64,000 nt of DNA, from positions 56,804,492 to 56,868,491 of the forward strand of contig NC_057867.1 of the NCBI RefSeq assembly GCF_019393635.1, written 5' to 3'. Position 1 is the first letter of the stretch. Each line of letters opens with the position of its first letter. Below are positions 35,300 to 47,340 of the stretch, piece after piece. Made by a program: the position numbers and the translations under genes. The DNA is from Dromiciops gliroides. Taxonomy: Eukaryota > Chordata > Mammalia > Microbiotheria > Microbiotheriidae. The notes beneath the pieces were generated by a model that made no database searches, had not been told where the DNA came from, and was given only the letters and a program-made list of their open reading frames with translations.

Positions 35300-36170
35300 A
35301 TGGTCACTGAGGTCCCTTTCAACTCTTTCATTCTGTAATACGAGGATTATGTAATACAAAGTAGTTTCAAAAGGGAAAGAGTGTTAACTAGAGGGACATG
35401 GTCCGTGCCAAGTTCTTTAACCTTTTAGACTCAGTTTTCTTATCTATAGAACAGTTATAATCATGCCTGCATGACCTTCCTCAGTGGATGGTTGTGAAGA
35501 AAGTGTTCCTTACAGGTTGAAATCCTCTATGAATCTGAGTTACGACCATCAAGAAGGAAGTGTTCTTCACTCCAGAAATACTCCACAAATATTGAAGTAC
35601 AATTTTCATGATATGACAGAAGATTCAACACAGAACATTAACAACCTTCTCATTTGTATGAAATCCTCCATTTAAAGGGAATAAGGGTAAGCTTTCATGG
35701 CACACATTCAAGGAAATTAAGGCAATGAGAACAGAGCCTTCCACTGAATGTCAAGGTCAACAGCTCCCGTGTCCTTCTAGAGATGACAAAGTCCAAAACT
35801 TTGGTTTTTCTCCAGAAGACATCTTCACAATTTCCTATGTGCCAGATATATTTGGAAAGAATATTAACAGGAAATGTCCTATAAAATAAAAAATGAAATC
35901 ATTTGGAAGGGCCAGGAATTGGAATAACAACTATAAGGGAAAAAAGCCAGTTCTAACAAAAACAAACAAAAACCACACAGTAAAAGAAGTATCCTAGACA
36001 ATAAAGACATTTTCAATGAGGACCCCCAATTAAAAGCTTAGAAAGACATGAACTGGAAATGCAGAGGCCTAGAAGAGAAGGCTAAGGATTAGTTATAAAA
36101 GGAAGAGCTGTGCTTTGATCCAGTAGTAACTTAGTGGTGACACTTCCTGTTTAACAAACTTAGGACCATA
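35300..36170. other. Non-coding sequence
   Basis: Nothing recognisable as a gene or well-defined repeat. Confidence 0.45.
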
Positions 36171-36174
36171 GAGG

Positions 36175-36375
36175 TCTTCGGACCATTAACGTCACTGCAG
36201 ATTTTGAGCTAGAAGGGGTCTTACAAGTCATCCAGTCCAGTTCCTTCTTTTTTAAAAAGAGGAAACTGATCCCAAGTGATGGAAAGTATCTTACTCAGAA
36301 TCACATAAGTAGCTAGTGGTCCTTAAACTCAGACCTTTTACCTTTAAATCCACAACTCTTTCCACTGCAGTAAAA
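36175..36375 (-). repeat. MIR/CORE-type SINE, antisense
   Basis: GAGCTAGAAGGGGTCTTACAAG, GAGGAAACTGATCCCAAG and a TTTCCACTGC end. Confidence 0.7.
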
Positions 36376-36724
36376 TTGACCTTAAATTCTCATGCTGCTG
36401 CTCTCCCTTCATTCTCCTTCTCCCTGTGTGACTGCTACCCCTTAAGCTCCTTTGCTGTTTTATTAGCCATATATTCCTGCTGACTCAGAGTGTATCACAA
36501 GACTATCTCCTGGACCCTTTTCTCTCTCTACTTACTCTCAGCCAATGCCCTCGTCAATTCCCAGAGGTTTGTTATCTCTACAAAGACAACTCTCATGTGT
36601 ATATATTCAGCCTTACCCTATCTCTTCTGAGCTTTTGTCATACATCTGCAACTACCTGCTGGACATTTCAAACTGGATGTTCCATTGGCCTCAAATTCAA
36701 ACTATCCAAATCAGAGTTCAATAT

Positions 36725-36975
36725 CTTTACCCCTTAGACACTTAGTAGCTATGTGACCCTGGACAAGGCACTTAATCCCAACTGCCTTAAACATTTGGGG
36801 CCATCTCTGGTTGTCCTAATATATATCTTGCCACTGGACCCAGATGGCTCTGGAGGAGAGAGTGAGGTTGGTGAACATGCATAGACCTTCCTCACTTAAA
36901 TCCAATTCAGTGCAAGTCATGACATCACCTTGATGTTATGGTCCTCTTCAGGAACAAAGGACAAACAACACCAAC
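36725..36975 (+). mobile_element. 5'-truncated composite SINE (WALLSI-like)
   Basis: It keeps CTTAGTAGCTATGTGACCC of the tRNA-like head, then GGGGCCATCTCTGGTTGTCC, CCACTGGACCCAGATGGCTC, CAGTGCAAGTCATGACATCACC and GGACAAACAAC. The same body occurs at 48582-48865. The family name is from memory. Confidence 0.75.
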
Positions 36976-37234
36976 TGTCAAAGGTACCACCATCCTTTCA
37001 GTCAACTAGTTTCACCAGCTCAGCATTACCATGGACTCCCCAATCTCTCTCGCTAGCTCTCTCACTTTGTTCAATCAGTTGCCATTTTTTCCATTTCTAT
37101 GCCATCTCCTATCTGTCTCCTTTTCTCTACTTACATACCTACAACCTTAGTTCAAGCCTTTGCCACCCATTACCTGGACTATTTCAGTAGCCTCCTAATT
37201 AGCATTTTTGCTTCAAGTCTCTCAGCTTCTAAAG

Positions 37235-37740
37235 TGAAGGATTTTTTTCTTTTTAGAATTTTATTTTCCAAATTACATGTAAAAACAAATTTTGACATCA
37301 ATTTTTAAAACCTTTGTGTTCCAACTTTTCTTCCTCCCTCCCTTCCCATCCCCCAACCCCAAGAACTCAAGCAATTCAATATAAGTTATACATGAATAGT
37401 CATGGAAAACATTCCCACATTAGCTAGGTTGTGAGAGAAAACAGATAAAAATAAAACTTCAAATTAAGGAACTGTCAAAAAATATGCTTTGATTTCTTTT
37501 CAGATACTATCAGTTCTTTCTCTGTAGCTGTATTGCAATTTTTATAAGTCCTTCAGAGTTATATGGAATCATTGCATTGCTGAAAATAACCACGTGCTTC
37601 CCAGCAGATCATCTTACACCATTGCTGTTATTTTGTATACAGTACATTTCACTCTGCTTCAGTTCATGTAGTTCTTTCCCGGTTTTTCTGATAGCATCCT
37701 GTTTATCATAACCTTTATGGAGTACCTTAAACTTGACAAA
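37235..37740 (-). mobile_element. L1 LINE 3' end, antisense
   Basis: It starts with the antisense L1 3' UTR pattern (TTCCAAATTACATGTAAAAAC, pyrimidine-rich TTCTTCCTCCCTCCC) and continues into ATTGCATTGCTGAAAATAACC and CTGCTTCAGTTCATGTAGTTC, shared with the other antisense L1 ends in the window. Confidence 0.8.
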
Positions 37741-37799
37741 GAATCTTCTTCACAATAGCCCAGCAAAGTAGGTACCATACGTTTTACCATGATAATCAA

Positions 37800-38405
37800 T
37801 CATCATAACTGTTTCCCTCCCTCCTATTCCCTTCCCATGATATTTACTCTATTTTCTATCTTCTTTTACCCTATTCCTCCTCAAAAGTGTTTTGCTTCTG
37901 ACTGTCCCCTCCCCCACTCTGCACTCCTTTCTTTCACCCTTCCCTCCTTATCCTTTTCCCCTCTTACTTTCCTGTAGGATTAGATAGATTACTCTTCCCA
38001 ATTGGGTGTGTATTTCATTCCCTCCTTGTGCCAACTCTGATGAGATTAAGGTCTTTGAGCTAATTCTGTGTTCTAAATTTTCTTCTTCCCTCCCTCCTCA
38101 GCTCTCCCTATGAAATCAAGCAGTTCAATATGTCATACATGTGCAGTTAGGCAGAACATCTTCACCTTCCTCAAAAGTGTTTTGCTTTTTATTCCTCCCT
38201 CCCCCAATCTGACCTTCCTTCCTTCCCCTCTTATATCCCCCCTTATCTCCTTCCCCTCCTACTTTCCCTCAGGGCAAAATATATTACTATACCCACTTGA
38301 GTATGTATGTTATTCCCTCTTTGAGCCAATTCTGATGATAGTAAGGTTCACTAACTCCCCCACTCCTTCCCCCTCTTCCCCTCCCCTCCATAAGCTTTTT
38401 CTTAA
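37800..38405. repeat. Pyrimidine-rich unit present as two imperfect direct copies
   Basis: Segments starting near 37883 and 38171 (about 288 bp apart) share CCTCAAAAGTGTTTTGCTT, then C-rich CCTCCC runs, an ATTACT step, a GTGTGTATTTCATTCCCTC or GTATGTATGTTATTCCCTC segment, and a CCAACTCTGATGAG or CCAATTCTGATGAT segment. The origin may be an L1 3' UTR or 5' region; not established. Confidence 0.6.
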
Positions 38406-38424
38406 GATTTTTCTAAAGTATAAA

Positions 38425-38863
38425 TTGTAACCATACCAGTCCTCTCCTCATGAAATATCAATGGCTCCCTATTTCTTTTAGGATCAAATACTAATGCCAA
38501 ATATGAATTTACTTTTTAATGCTCTTTATGACCTGACCCCAATATACCTTGCCAGCCTTATATATTATTATACCTCTGACACTGTGTGGTCTAGCCTAAC
38601 TGATGACCTTATAACATAATAATATAATAATAATAATCAGACCTAACCTTGCATTTCCCATCTCCATGCCTTTGCACTGGCTCATCCTCATGCCTGGAAT
38701 CTATTCCCTCCTCACCTCTACTTATAATTCCTTGTTTCCTTCAAAATTCAACTCAAGCACTACCTCCTACATGAAGACCTTCCTGAAACCCCAGCTACTA
38801 GTGTACCCCCAAATTACCATATATATATATATATATGTGTGTATGTATATACGTATATATGTG

Positions 38864-38916
<53 letters not shown>

Positions 38917-39055
38917 CCTTATATATGTATATGCTATCTCCCATAATGGAGTTAAAGTTTCTTGAGGGTAGGGAGTGTTTTGATTTTGTCTTTGTGTATC
39001 AGAAGCCAGAACTGTGCTTGACACACACTTGGTGCCTAATAATTACTTCTTGATT
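38425..39055 (+). repeat. L2 LINE 3' part with internal microsatellite
   Basis: It shows the L2 order: AATGGCTCCCTATTTCTTTTAGG, TCTTTATGACCTGACCCCAATA, CCATGCCTTTGCACTGG, TCAACTCAAGCACTACCTCC, then CTTGAGGGTAGGGAGTG and GTGCCTAATAATTACTT. A TA/TG microsatellite interrupts it. Confidence 0.88.
38818..38920. repeat. (TA)n-(TG)n compound microsatellite
   Basis: TATA and GTGTGT runs with TATGTATA variants, inside the L2 element. Confidence 0.95.
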
Positions 39056-39299
39056 GGTAGATTGTGGATCTGTTGATAAATTGTGGGCCAATTCTTCAAA
39101 AAGCCCTATATATTAATTCACAGTGATTCAGAGGACTAGCCACCAAGGGATAAATCCTTTTGGTCACAGGATATCATGTCTTTTAACCTAAGTGAAGACA
39201 GGGAAGGAGTGTCCACCATGATGAAATCCATGGTGTTTTCAGTATTAGAACATAGCAGGATAAAGTGATAAAGAAACATCCTAATCTCCCAAAATAAGA

Positions 39300-39850
39300 G
39301 CACTGCAATGCAAGAGATTCCTTTTCGCTAAGAATTGGAAATCAAAGGAATGTCCGTCAGATTGGGGAATGACTAAACAAGCTGTTGTATATGATGGTGA
39401 TGAAATATTATTGTGCTATAAGAAATGACAAGCAGGATGATTTCAGAAAGGCCTGGAAAGACTTCTATGAATTGATGTATACCAAAGCAAGCAGAACCAA
39501 GAGAATGTTGTGCACAGAGACAGCAATATTGTTTGATTGTGACTTAACTATTCTCAGCAATACAATGATCCAAGACAATCCCAAAGAACTAATGATGAAG
39601 CATACTACCCACTTCCAAAGAAAGAACTGATATTAATTGAACACAGAGTGAAGCATGCTATTTTTCACTTTCTTTAATTTTTCTTTGATTCAAGTTTAGT
39701 TACACAAAATGACTAATGTGGTAATGTTTTATAGATTTGCACATGTTTAACCTATATCTGATTGCTTACTATCTCAGGAAGGGGGCGGGGAGGAAAGGAG
39801 GGATAGGATTTGGGACTCAAAACTTTAAATAAAAATGTTTATAATTTTTT
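39300..39850 (+). mobile_element. L1 LINE 3' end, sense
   Basis: The frame at 39385-39630 contains MKYYCAIRNDKQ, the marsupial counterpart of the human L1 ORF2 end MEYYAAIKNDE, followed by a G-rich 3' UTR (GGGGGCGGGGAGG) and a polyadenylation-like AATAAAAATG. Confidence 0.85.
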
Positions 39851-39879
39851 TAAAAAAGAGATTTCTTTAAAGTTATCAC

Positions 39880-40075
39880 TTGTGAGGCAGCTAGGCAGTA
39901 TAGTGGATAGGACCCTGGACTTGGAGTCAGCAAGACTAGAGTTTGAAACCCACCTCAGATCTGTGTGACCCTCTGCAAGTCACTTAACCCCTCTGAACTT
40001 CTTTCTACAAGTATAAACTGAGAAGTTTGAATTTGCTTACCTCTTGTCTTCCTTTTAGCTCTGAATCTTTGATTT
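39880..40075 (+). repeat. Diverged MIR/CORE SINE
   Basis: GAGGCAGCTAGGCAGTATAG head, CTTGGAGTCAGCAAGACTAG, CTGCAAGTCACTTAACCCC. Confidence 0.75.
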
Positions 40076-40079
40076 TGTG

Positions 40080-41100
40080 CTAATCCCCATTGCCTCTGCT
40101 ACAGAATTTTCCCTAGAGGTAAATGGAAATATTTCTTTCCCAAAACATTTCCTGGCTAGGGGAAACCACCCTCAGCTCATTTTTACCAGGGCCACAAAGT
40201 ACACCACTCTTCATTATTGGGAGCTTCTTTAGTAGGTCAAATGGGCTGCATATTTCCTCTATCCAGCTGCTTAGCCTTGAGATTCTTGCCTCTGCCTGAC
40301 AGTGATGCCTTCTAATTGTTGTTTATAGATGCCAAGAGACTTTGCACTTCTTTGGGATTTAGCCCAATTCTTCTTGTCCTTCCTCTTTTTCTGACATGGG
40401 TTATCTTTCTCTATGCTCAGCCCACCAGCATTTGAGGGAATTTTGCACTTGGATGATACTCAGCTCATCAGCTGGTCTCTGTCATTTCATAGTGACACCC
40501 CCACCCCCACTGCTACCATCCTGTACCCTCCTATAATACCCCCAACAACAACAACATTTGGTATTTCACATATTATACTGAAGCCCCTTTCTGCTGGTCA
40601 ATCACCTGGATACTTTTTCATTAAGGAAATAATTTGGAAGGAAAACACATTTGCTGTGACCATACTGTTTTGGGGTTTTTGACTGATTTTCCATTTGTTA
40701 GTCATTCATCTGGATAGGTGCCTGTACATTTTCCAAAAGGTTTAATGTGGAAAATTATATCTTTGGCCATATGAAATCCTTGCTCAAAATTATAATTTTG
40801 TCCATATCTAAGGAGCTCATGGTACTCTGCAGATATTTTCTTATTAATGCTCAAAACTCTCTGGTTAGATATATAGCAACAATTATAGAACCTATTTAGA
40901 ATTGCAAGCAACAAATACTAAGGGAAGTTAACTTCTTTCATGTTAAGGAAAGCTATGGAATGTGGTGTGGAAAAAAGCCCGGACTTTCCCCATAACCAGT
41001 CAAGAGCAGTAAATTTACCTTTTTATATTAGAATAAATATTATAATAATAGTAGCACCTAGCACCACTACTCTGTATTTATCTTGTTTGTACTAATTTAT
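40080..41100. other. Non-coding sequence
   Basis: No gene and no confident repeat. Confidence 0.45.
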
Positions 41101-41109
41101 ATATATATG

Positions 41110-41230
41110 GCATCTCACCCAATATAATGTAAGTTACTTGAGGGCAGGGACTTTTTTTTTCTTTTTATCATGAGCACTTAGCACAGTGCCTTATACACAG
41201 TGAGTATTTAATAAATAGATATCGATTCAT
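41110..41230 (+). repeat. L2 LINE 3' tail
   Basis: GTAAGTTACTTGAGGGCAGGG, GCACAGTGCCTTATACAC and TGAGTATTTAATAAATAGAT. Confidence 0.8.
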
Positions 41231-41319
41231 TGATCTAGAGAATTCTTCTGAGAGGGGGAGATGGAGTTAGCAAGTGATATGCATAATTTATGGGATGACT
41301 TAATTGTGATGGATACCCA

Positions 41320-41920
41320 CATAACGATAATAGCCCATATTTATATAGCACTTTAAGGTTTGCAAAGCACTTTCACAAATATCATCTCATTTGATCCTAT
41401 AAAACCTCTGAGAGCTAGGTGCTGTTATTATTGCCATTTTACAGATGGGGAAACTGAGGTGGACAGAGGTTATGTGAGCTGCCCCGGGTCACACAGATGG
41501 TAAATTTTGTACTTGGGTCTTCCTAATGTTAGGCCCATCCCAGAGCTCTCTTCATTGCACCTTCTAGCTGTCTCTACATGTTTCCCATTGCAATCTCTAG
41601 CTCTCTGAGGAAGAGCAAAAAAGAAATGTTGGCAGCCTGGTGACTATCATGTGTGAGGCCACTAGAAAACGTTGAGGTGTCATCGGCTGGGTCAAACAAG
41701 TTTGTGTAATTAAAAGAAAAGCATAATTACCCCAAAGATTATAGATTAAAAGCCAGAAAGAACTTCAAAAGTGCTATAATCTACCATTCTCATTTGATAG
41801 AGGAGGAAACTGAAGGTTGGAAGAGAAGTGACTTGCCCAAGGTTTCATTGGTAGTCAGTAGCAGAGCTAGGATTCAAAGCCAAGTCCTTTGACTCCCAAG
41901 ACCTTTTCAGTTCAGTTTAC
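41320..41920 (-). repeat. Two MIR-type SINE copies, antisense
   Basis: 41320-41575 has ATAGCACTTTAAGGTTTGC, CATTTTACAGATGGGGAAAC and GGGTCACACAGATGG. 41740-41920 has GAGGAGGAAACTGAAGG and a GACTTGCCCAAGG-type segment. Confidence 0.75.
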
Positions 41921-41984
41921 TCTTGTCATCCTGTTCTATTCTGAGTCTATATGCATGTGCATGTACACATACATACAATACACT

Positions 41985-42008
41985 TACATATATATATATA
42001 TATATATA
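41985..42008. repeat. (TA)n microsatellite
   Basis: About 11 TA units followed by a short CA run. Confidence 0.9.
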
Positions 42009-42039
42009 ATTGTGCACACACACACGTAACACACACATG

Positions 42040-43000
42040 TAGACCAGCACTGTGGGCTGTTAATACAATTGCCTGTCCTAGGTGGGCAATAGGCTTTTTT
42101 CATCCACTTGGCTTTTCCTATGTGAAATGAAAAAAAAAAATCTTGGTTTTTTTCTCCCCTCCAACTAGGGGCATGGAAAAAAATGCTAAAAAACAGAGCA
42201 TAAGCTTGTGTCTTAATAGCCCATTGCCCCTCAGTTAAAGCAAAGCATTTACTGGTTAACAGGTTTTGTCTAGAAACTCCTCTTAAGGTAGACTGGCAAA
42301 AGCATTGAAACAGAAATGTAAATAAAGATTTTAAAAGTGGCTCATGTCCACATTCATGAGCTCATTCATTTCAGGGATGCTTCTGAATTTTGTCGTTGAC
42401 TTATTTGATGATAAACTAAAAAAAAAATCTCAAAGACTTACAAAATGATCATGGTCATTGACAGACAGAATAGTGTCATTCCCCCCCACACACACACACA
42501 CATACACACATTCCTTTCCTCCACAATGAAACTTTCTGGAGTTATTGATTTCTAGTGTTTAAAGTGGTAGTCTACACATTGGAACTGATTTCCATTTTCC
42601 CCTCAAGTAAGTCCTTTTCTAATTTAATGCAAATTACTTGAGAAGGTAGAAAATTCAAGGTACTTTAATCATCTTTTCCTTAAATAATTTTTAATCAACC
42701 AAAATTATACAATCTTGCATGCAATTAAGAATGTCATAAATGATACTTCGAGAAATCCTTCTGGTTCAGTCCTTCTCTTAATATAGTTTTGGATTGTAGG
42801 GTTCAGTTTCCTTTCAATATCTTTGTCATAAGACAAGCAGATAACAGTTTGAGAAGATTCTATAAGCCATTAGCGCCTAAACAGAATCACAAGTCTAAGG
42901 TAAAGAACTCTTTCAATGCAAGTTAATTCATGTTTACCCTTTCATTTCGTTATTTGGATTCACTGAGGATATTTGGCTGGTTATTCAATCCCAGGAGAAA
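42040..43000. other. Non-coding sequence
   Basis: Nothing recognised apart from a C-run plus CA repeat at about 42481-42508. Confidence 0.45.
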
Positions 43001-43009
43001 GAACATCAG

Positions 43010-43260
43010 CTACTTGGATGCAAAGCCCTTTCTGTTTACCTGCTGCCCAGCACAGTGCCTGCCACATAACAATAGCTGTTTAATACATGTTTGTTGAATT
43101 GAATCCAATATACACTTATAGTCCCCCAGTCAACATATCCCATGTTAGCTCTTCTCTCTCTCTCCCTCCTTCCCCTCACTCTATCTCTCTACTTATATCT
43201 CCCTCTTCCCTCTCTCTTCCCCCTCTCCCTCCTTTTCTTTTCCCCCTCTCTTCCATCTTC
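43010..43260 (+). repeat. L2 3' tail and CT-rich tract
   Basis: 43020-43110 has CAGCACAGTGCCTGCC and a GTTTGTTGAATTGAATCC tail. 43150-43260 is a TCTCTC/CCCTCT low-complexity tract. Confidence 0.75.
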
Positions 43261-44159
43261 CATGGTTTTGACCTTCCCATGCTTTAGACTTCTCTTTAAC
43301 TTTCACCCCACATCTCCTGGGGCCCTCTTCCATTTGATTGACATCAGGCCACCAAAGTTGAATTCTTCCTTTGGTCTGACTGTGTGTGTTAACATGATTC
43401 TCTAAGTCTTTTAGGGACTACCCATCATTATGTGGCTTATGGACAAGTTGTAACCTTTGGAGATCTTCACCAAAATGGACAGAATGACCTTATTTCTCTC
43501 ATCAATAAATATTAAAATAATATTGATTGAACACCTTAATGTCTGCCTGACACACTTTTAGAAACTATGGGGAGAGTCCAAGAAGTATTAAAATATCCCC
43601 TTTGTCCTCAATAAGCTTTTAATCTACTTAGGGAGAAAAGAGATGATCATGTGACAATATAAATGATAATAGAAGATTAAAAGATTCATCCATAAAAATG
43701 GGCTTCACAGACAGTAATGCCTCTAGGAGTTTGGAGGCAGAGGTCACTTTTGGTTGGTGTGGTAGGAGAAGCTTATAGAACGTGAGCAGCCTGTAGGATG
43801 GGTTAGATTTTCATTGGCACAAAGGAAGAGGAGGAGGTGGCCATGAAAGGAAACTGCATTGCTGAGTAGAGTGTGAAAGGTAGGAGAATAGCTGATCTGG
43901 ATGCCCCTATTTGTCTTAAACATATGTGTTCAAAGTTCCCATTTTATAGTCATCCCATTGCTTCCCCTGAGATTTTTCTAGTTGTGACTTGACTTGTGGC
44001 AAATGTTTCCATTCCAAACCACCAAAAGTGATCTCTCATCAATATCATGTCGCTGAAATCTTGCATCTTTCACAGAGAAGAGCAATATTTTCTTCTTTTC
44101 CTGCTCCATTTGGACATGCAACTGCCTTGGCTGGCTATTTTCCCAAATCTCTTACCTGC

Positions 44160-44403
44160 ATGGTGCAGAGTCCTGACTGAGAATCAGGAAAACACGAATT
44201 TAAATCCTCCCTCATACACTTATCGGCTATGTGACCTTGAGTACATCACTTAACCTCTCTCAGCCTCAGTCTCCTCATCTGTAAAATAAGCATAATAATA
44301 GCAAATACCTTAAAGGGTTGTTGTAAGGATCAAATGAGATAATATACACAAAGTGTTTCATAAACTTTAAAGCACTGTCTAAGTGTGAGCTACAATCATT
44401 ATT
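44160..44403 (+). repeat. MIR SINE
   Basis: TGGTGCAGAGTCCTGACTGAG head, CTCAGCCTCAGTCTCCTCATC, TGTAAAATAAGCATAATAAT and GGGTTGTTGTAAGGATCAAATG. Confidence 0.88.
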
Positions 44404-45069
44404 ACCCACCTCCTCGAAAATAATGCATTCATTGATAGATCTGGGCATTTGGTTTCTATCCTTTCATGTTTGTTCATGCATTGATTCGATAGCTCAATTG
44501 TACTATCTTCATTTTCTGGATCGGTGTGTTCTTTTCCTTGCTGTCAGTGGTGGCCACCAGGGGAGTAAGATCTGTGCCACAGGATTGGCTCTCTTACATC
44601 ATCTCTAGCCCAGTACGGAGCAGAAGTGTGCATGGTGATAATTCCCCTTTTTCAGAGGGATAGCATTCTTTGGTCTTTATAAGGTCTATTTCTCCCATTA
44701 AAGTTTCTGCTGACTTCCTTGCATAGGCATACATCAGCTAGTCATCAGGCAGCCTTTCACTGTTCCACTGGTCCTCTTTTTGCCTGAAAACGGGTCAGTT
44801 TTCCTTGCTTCTTTTTTTGAGGTGGTTGTTGTCTGGAGGGAGTCAGTGTTTCCCAACATCACATTCTGATTAAAATCCCCTTGCCTCCTTATGTGCTCTA
44901 AGATAGAAAGCATGTGGCATTTTCAAGAATTCTGCCCAGCAGTCAGCAGTGTCTCCTCTTCAGGTGTGAATGTCAAAGCCATTCCTACAATTAGCACTCA
45001 GGGCAGGAGACTCAAATATTATCTGGCAGTTATGTCTGTACTAGTAGATGACATGCTAGACCTTTTAAA

Positions 45070-45175
45070 CACTTATTTATGGTTTCCTATGTTCCAGGCA
45101 CTGTGTCAGGGCCTATGGTGATAATGACAAGAATAAAACAGTCCCTGCTCACAAGGAGCTTATCTTTTTGGGGAG
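45070..45175 (-). repeat. Old MIR/L2-type repeat
   Basis: GTTCCAGGCACTGTGTCAGG, CAGTCCCTGCTCACAAGGAG. Confidence 0.6.
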
Positions 45176-45184
45176 GAAGATGAT

Positions 45185-45427
45185 ATGGGGCAGCTGGGTG
45201 ATGCAGTGGTTAGAATACTGGGCCCAGAGTCAGGAGGACCTGAGTTCAAATCTGGCCTCAGACACTTCCTAGCTGTGTGACCCTGGGCAAGTCATTTCAC
45301 CCTGTTTGCCTCAGTTTCCTCATCTGTAAAATGAGCTGGAGAAGGAAATGGCAAACCACTCCTGTATCTTTGCCAAGAAAACCCCAAATGGAGTCATGGA
45401 GAGTTTGCACAAATGAACAGCAATAAA
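45185..45427 (+). mobile_element. MAR1 SINE, full length
   Basis: GGGGCAGCTGGGTGATGCAG head through CAGTTTCCTCATCTGTAAAA, GAGCTGGAGAAGGAAATGGC and CAATAAAA tail. A short AAGATGAT duplication flanks it (45177-45184 and about 45427-45434). Confidence 0.92.
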
Positions 45428-45664
45428 AGATGATGTGTACACAGATGAATAGATACAAAGCATATACAAAGCCATACAAAGCATTGTCAAGAGATAGAGA
45501 GAACTAACAAATGAAAGGGTTAGTGTAAATCTTGCATAGCAATGACATCTTAGTTGTGCCCTGAAGGAAACTAGGCATAACCATGACAACAACAACATTT
45601 ATACAGCACTGCAAAGTTCACGATGAGCTTTACATATGTTACCTCATTTTTTGCTTTTAACAGA

Positions 45665-45722
45665 CTGAAGTGAGAAGGAGAAGAAGGAGGGGGAGGGGAA
45701 AGGGGAGGGGGAGGAGGAGTTG
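45665..45722. repeat. GA/GGGGA purine-rich tract
   Basis: Low-complexity G/A run; the proline-rich antisense frame here is an artefact. Confidence 0.85.
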
Positions 45723-46399
45723 CATTCCAAGCAAGATGGTCCAGGCTATGCAAAGGCCCAGAGGCTGGAGATGGAACTTCCTGAATGGGGACCTGCCTAT
45801 TCAATATGAAAAGTGAAAGAAAATTTCCCATTGCTTTAAATGTTGTTCTAATTCCCCATGAGAGGGAAAACAAAGTTTATAAAAAAGTTCTTTCTGAAAT
45901 CTGCTAGCACCTCCAATTTAGACAAACTATTTAAACACAGCTTCCTTCATCACAGCTGGCTTCTTGTGAATGAGAAATATTTCAATACACTGCTAAAATG
46001 TCCTAAATGGAATTTTTCGAAATCCCACATTATGCATCTGCATGTGCAATTTCGACTAAATCATAATACTGCATAGTAGTAATATATTTCTTACTTTGCT
46101 AATTACTTTATTAGCTAATTGGTATTAAAACAGATTGCTCAGATACCTAATATGATTTCCTAACTGCTGCTTGGTGTTAAAGTGTGAAACTGCAGCCACT
46201 GTTAATTCACTGAGAGACTTAAAGAAGGCATCATCATGGCAATAAACGTTATGAATGATAGGAATACGCAGAAAACCCAGATACACAAACTCTCCTCATA
46301 GATAACTTTCATGAGTCATTTGATTTCCCTAAAGAATTCAGTTATGAATTTGTGAGCAAAAGGTCAACTCAGCAGAGTCCTAACCATCTCCATATTTTG

Positions 46400-46670
46400 A
46401 GAGAGCATGGCAAAGTGGATTGAGACTTGACTTTGAAATCCAAAAGCCTGGATTAGAAATCTCCCTTAGCTGCTAATTAGCTGTGGGGCCTTTGTGAAGT
46501 ACTCAACATCTCTGAACCTCAGTCTTGTCATCTATAAAATGGGTAAATATCCCCAAGTGCTAATAATAACACTTCCCTCCTAGGGTAGTCATGAGGATTG
46601 AATGAGACAATATGAGTAAAGTGCCTGGCAGCTTTTCAAGAACTTTACGGATGCCAGATACTATTAATCT
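46400..46670 (+). repeat. MIR SINE
   Basis: GAGCATGGCAAAGTGG head, GAACCTCAGTCTTGTCATC, TATAAAATGGGTAAAT, AGTCATGAGGATTGAATGAG and GTGCCTGGCAG. Confidence 0.88.
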
Positions 46671-46859
46671 AAACAAGTACTTGGCCTGCAGCATGGTGAT
46701 GCAGCTCAGCATCACCAGCTGCTCTTGTCTTCTTTCCCTCTGCTTGGGCAGCCACACAAAGCTATGGGGTCTCCATGGGGATATATACCATAAGTGCTTA
46801 TCTTTTATCCCCTCCATCTGCTTGCTACTTTGTAGTATAGTAATTTCCATAGGTGGTGA

Positions 46860-47340
46860 GGCACAGCTATTTGATTGTAAGCTCTCCAAGGGCAGGAGCC
46901 ATGTATTACTCACTTTTGCATTTGCCCTGGTGATTAACACAATATAGGTGGTCATTCAATGTTTGCTGAACCTTCCTCAAATATTCATGTGTATTGTATG
47001 TGTGTAAATTTATTTACATTTAATATCTATCTCCCTCAATCAGAATGAAAGCTTTTTGAGGTCAGGGTCCAGGTTTCTCTTAGTATTTGTTTGTTTATTT
47101 GTTCATTTTGCAAGGCAATGAGGGTTAAGTGACTTGCTCAAGGTCACCCAGCTAGTAAGTGTAAAGTGTCTGCGGCCGGATTTGAACTCAGGTCCTCCTG
47201 AATCCAGGGCTGGTGCTTTATCCCCTGTGCCACCTAGTTGCCTCCTTCTCTTAGATTTGTGACCCCAGTTCCTAGCACATTGCCTAGCATAGACTAGGTA
47301 TTGAAGAAATGCTTATTGGATTATTGAATCATAATTTAAT
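46860..47340 (+). repeat. L2 3' tails, one split by a SINE
   Basis: 46868-46975 has GTAAGCTCTCCAAGGGCAGG and the tail. A second tail runs from 47035 (GAAAGCTTTTTGAGGTCAGGG) to 47340 (CCTAGCACATTGCCTAGC) and is interrupted by the SINE at 47105-47245. Confidence 0.8.
47105..47245 (-). mobile_element. WSINE1/MAR1-class SINE, antisense, nested in L2
   Basis: It reads antisense from CAAGGCAATGAGGGTTAAGTG to GTGCCACCTAGTTGCCTCC. TTCTCTTAG with ATTTGT occurs on both sides, matching a target duplication. Confidence 0.9.
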
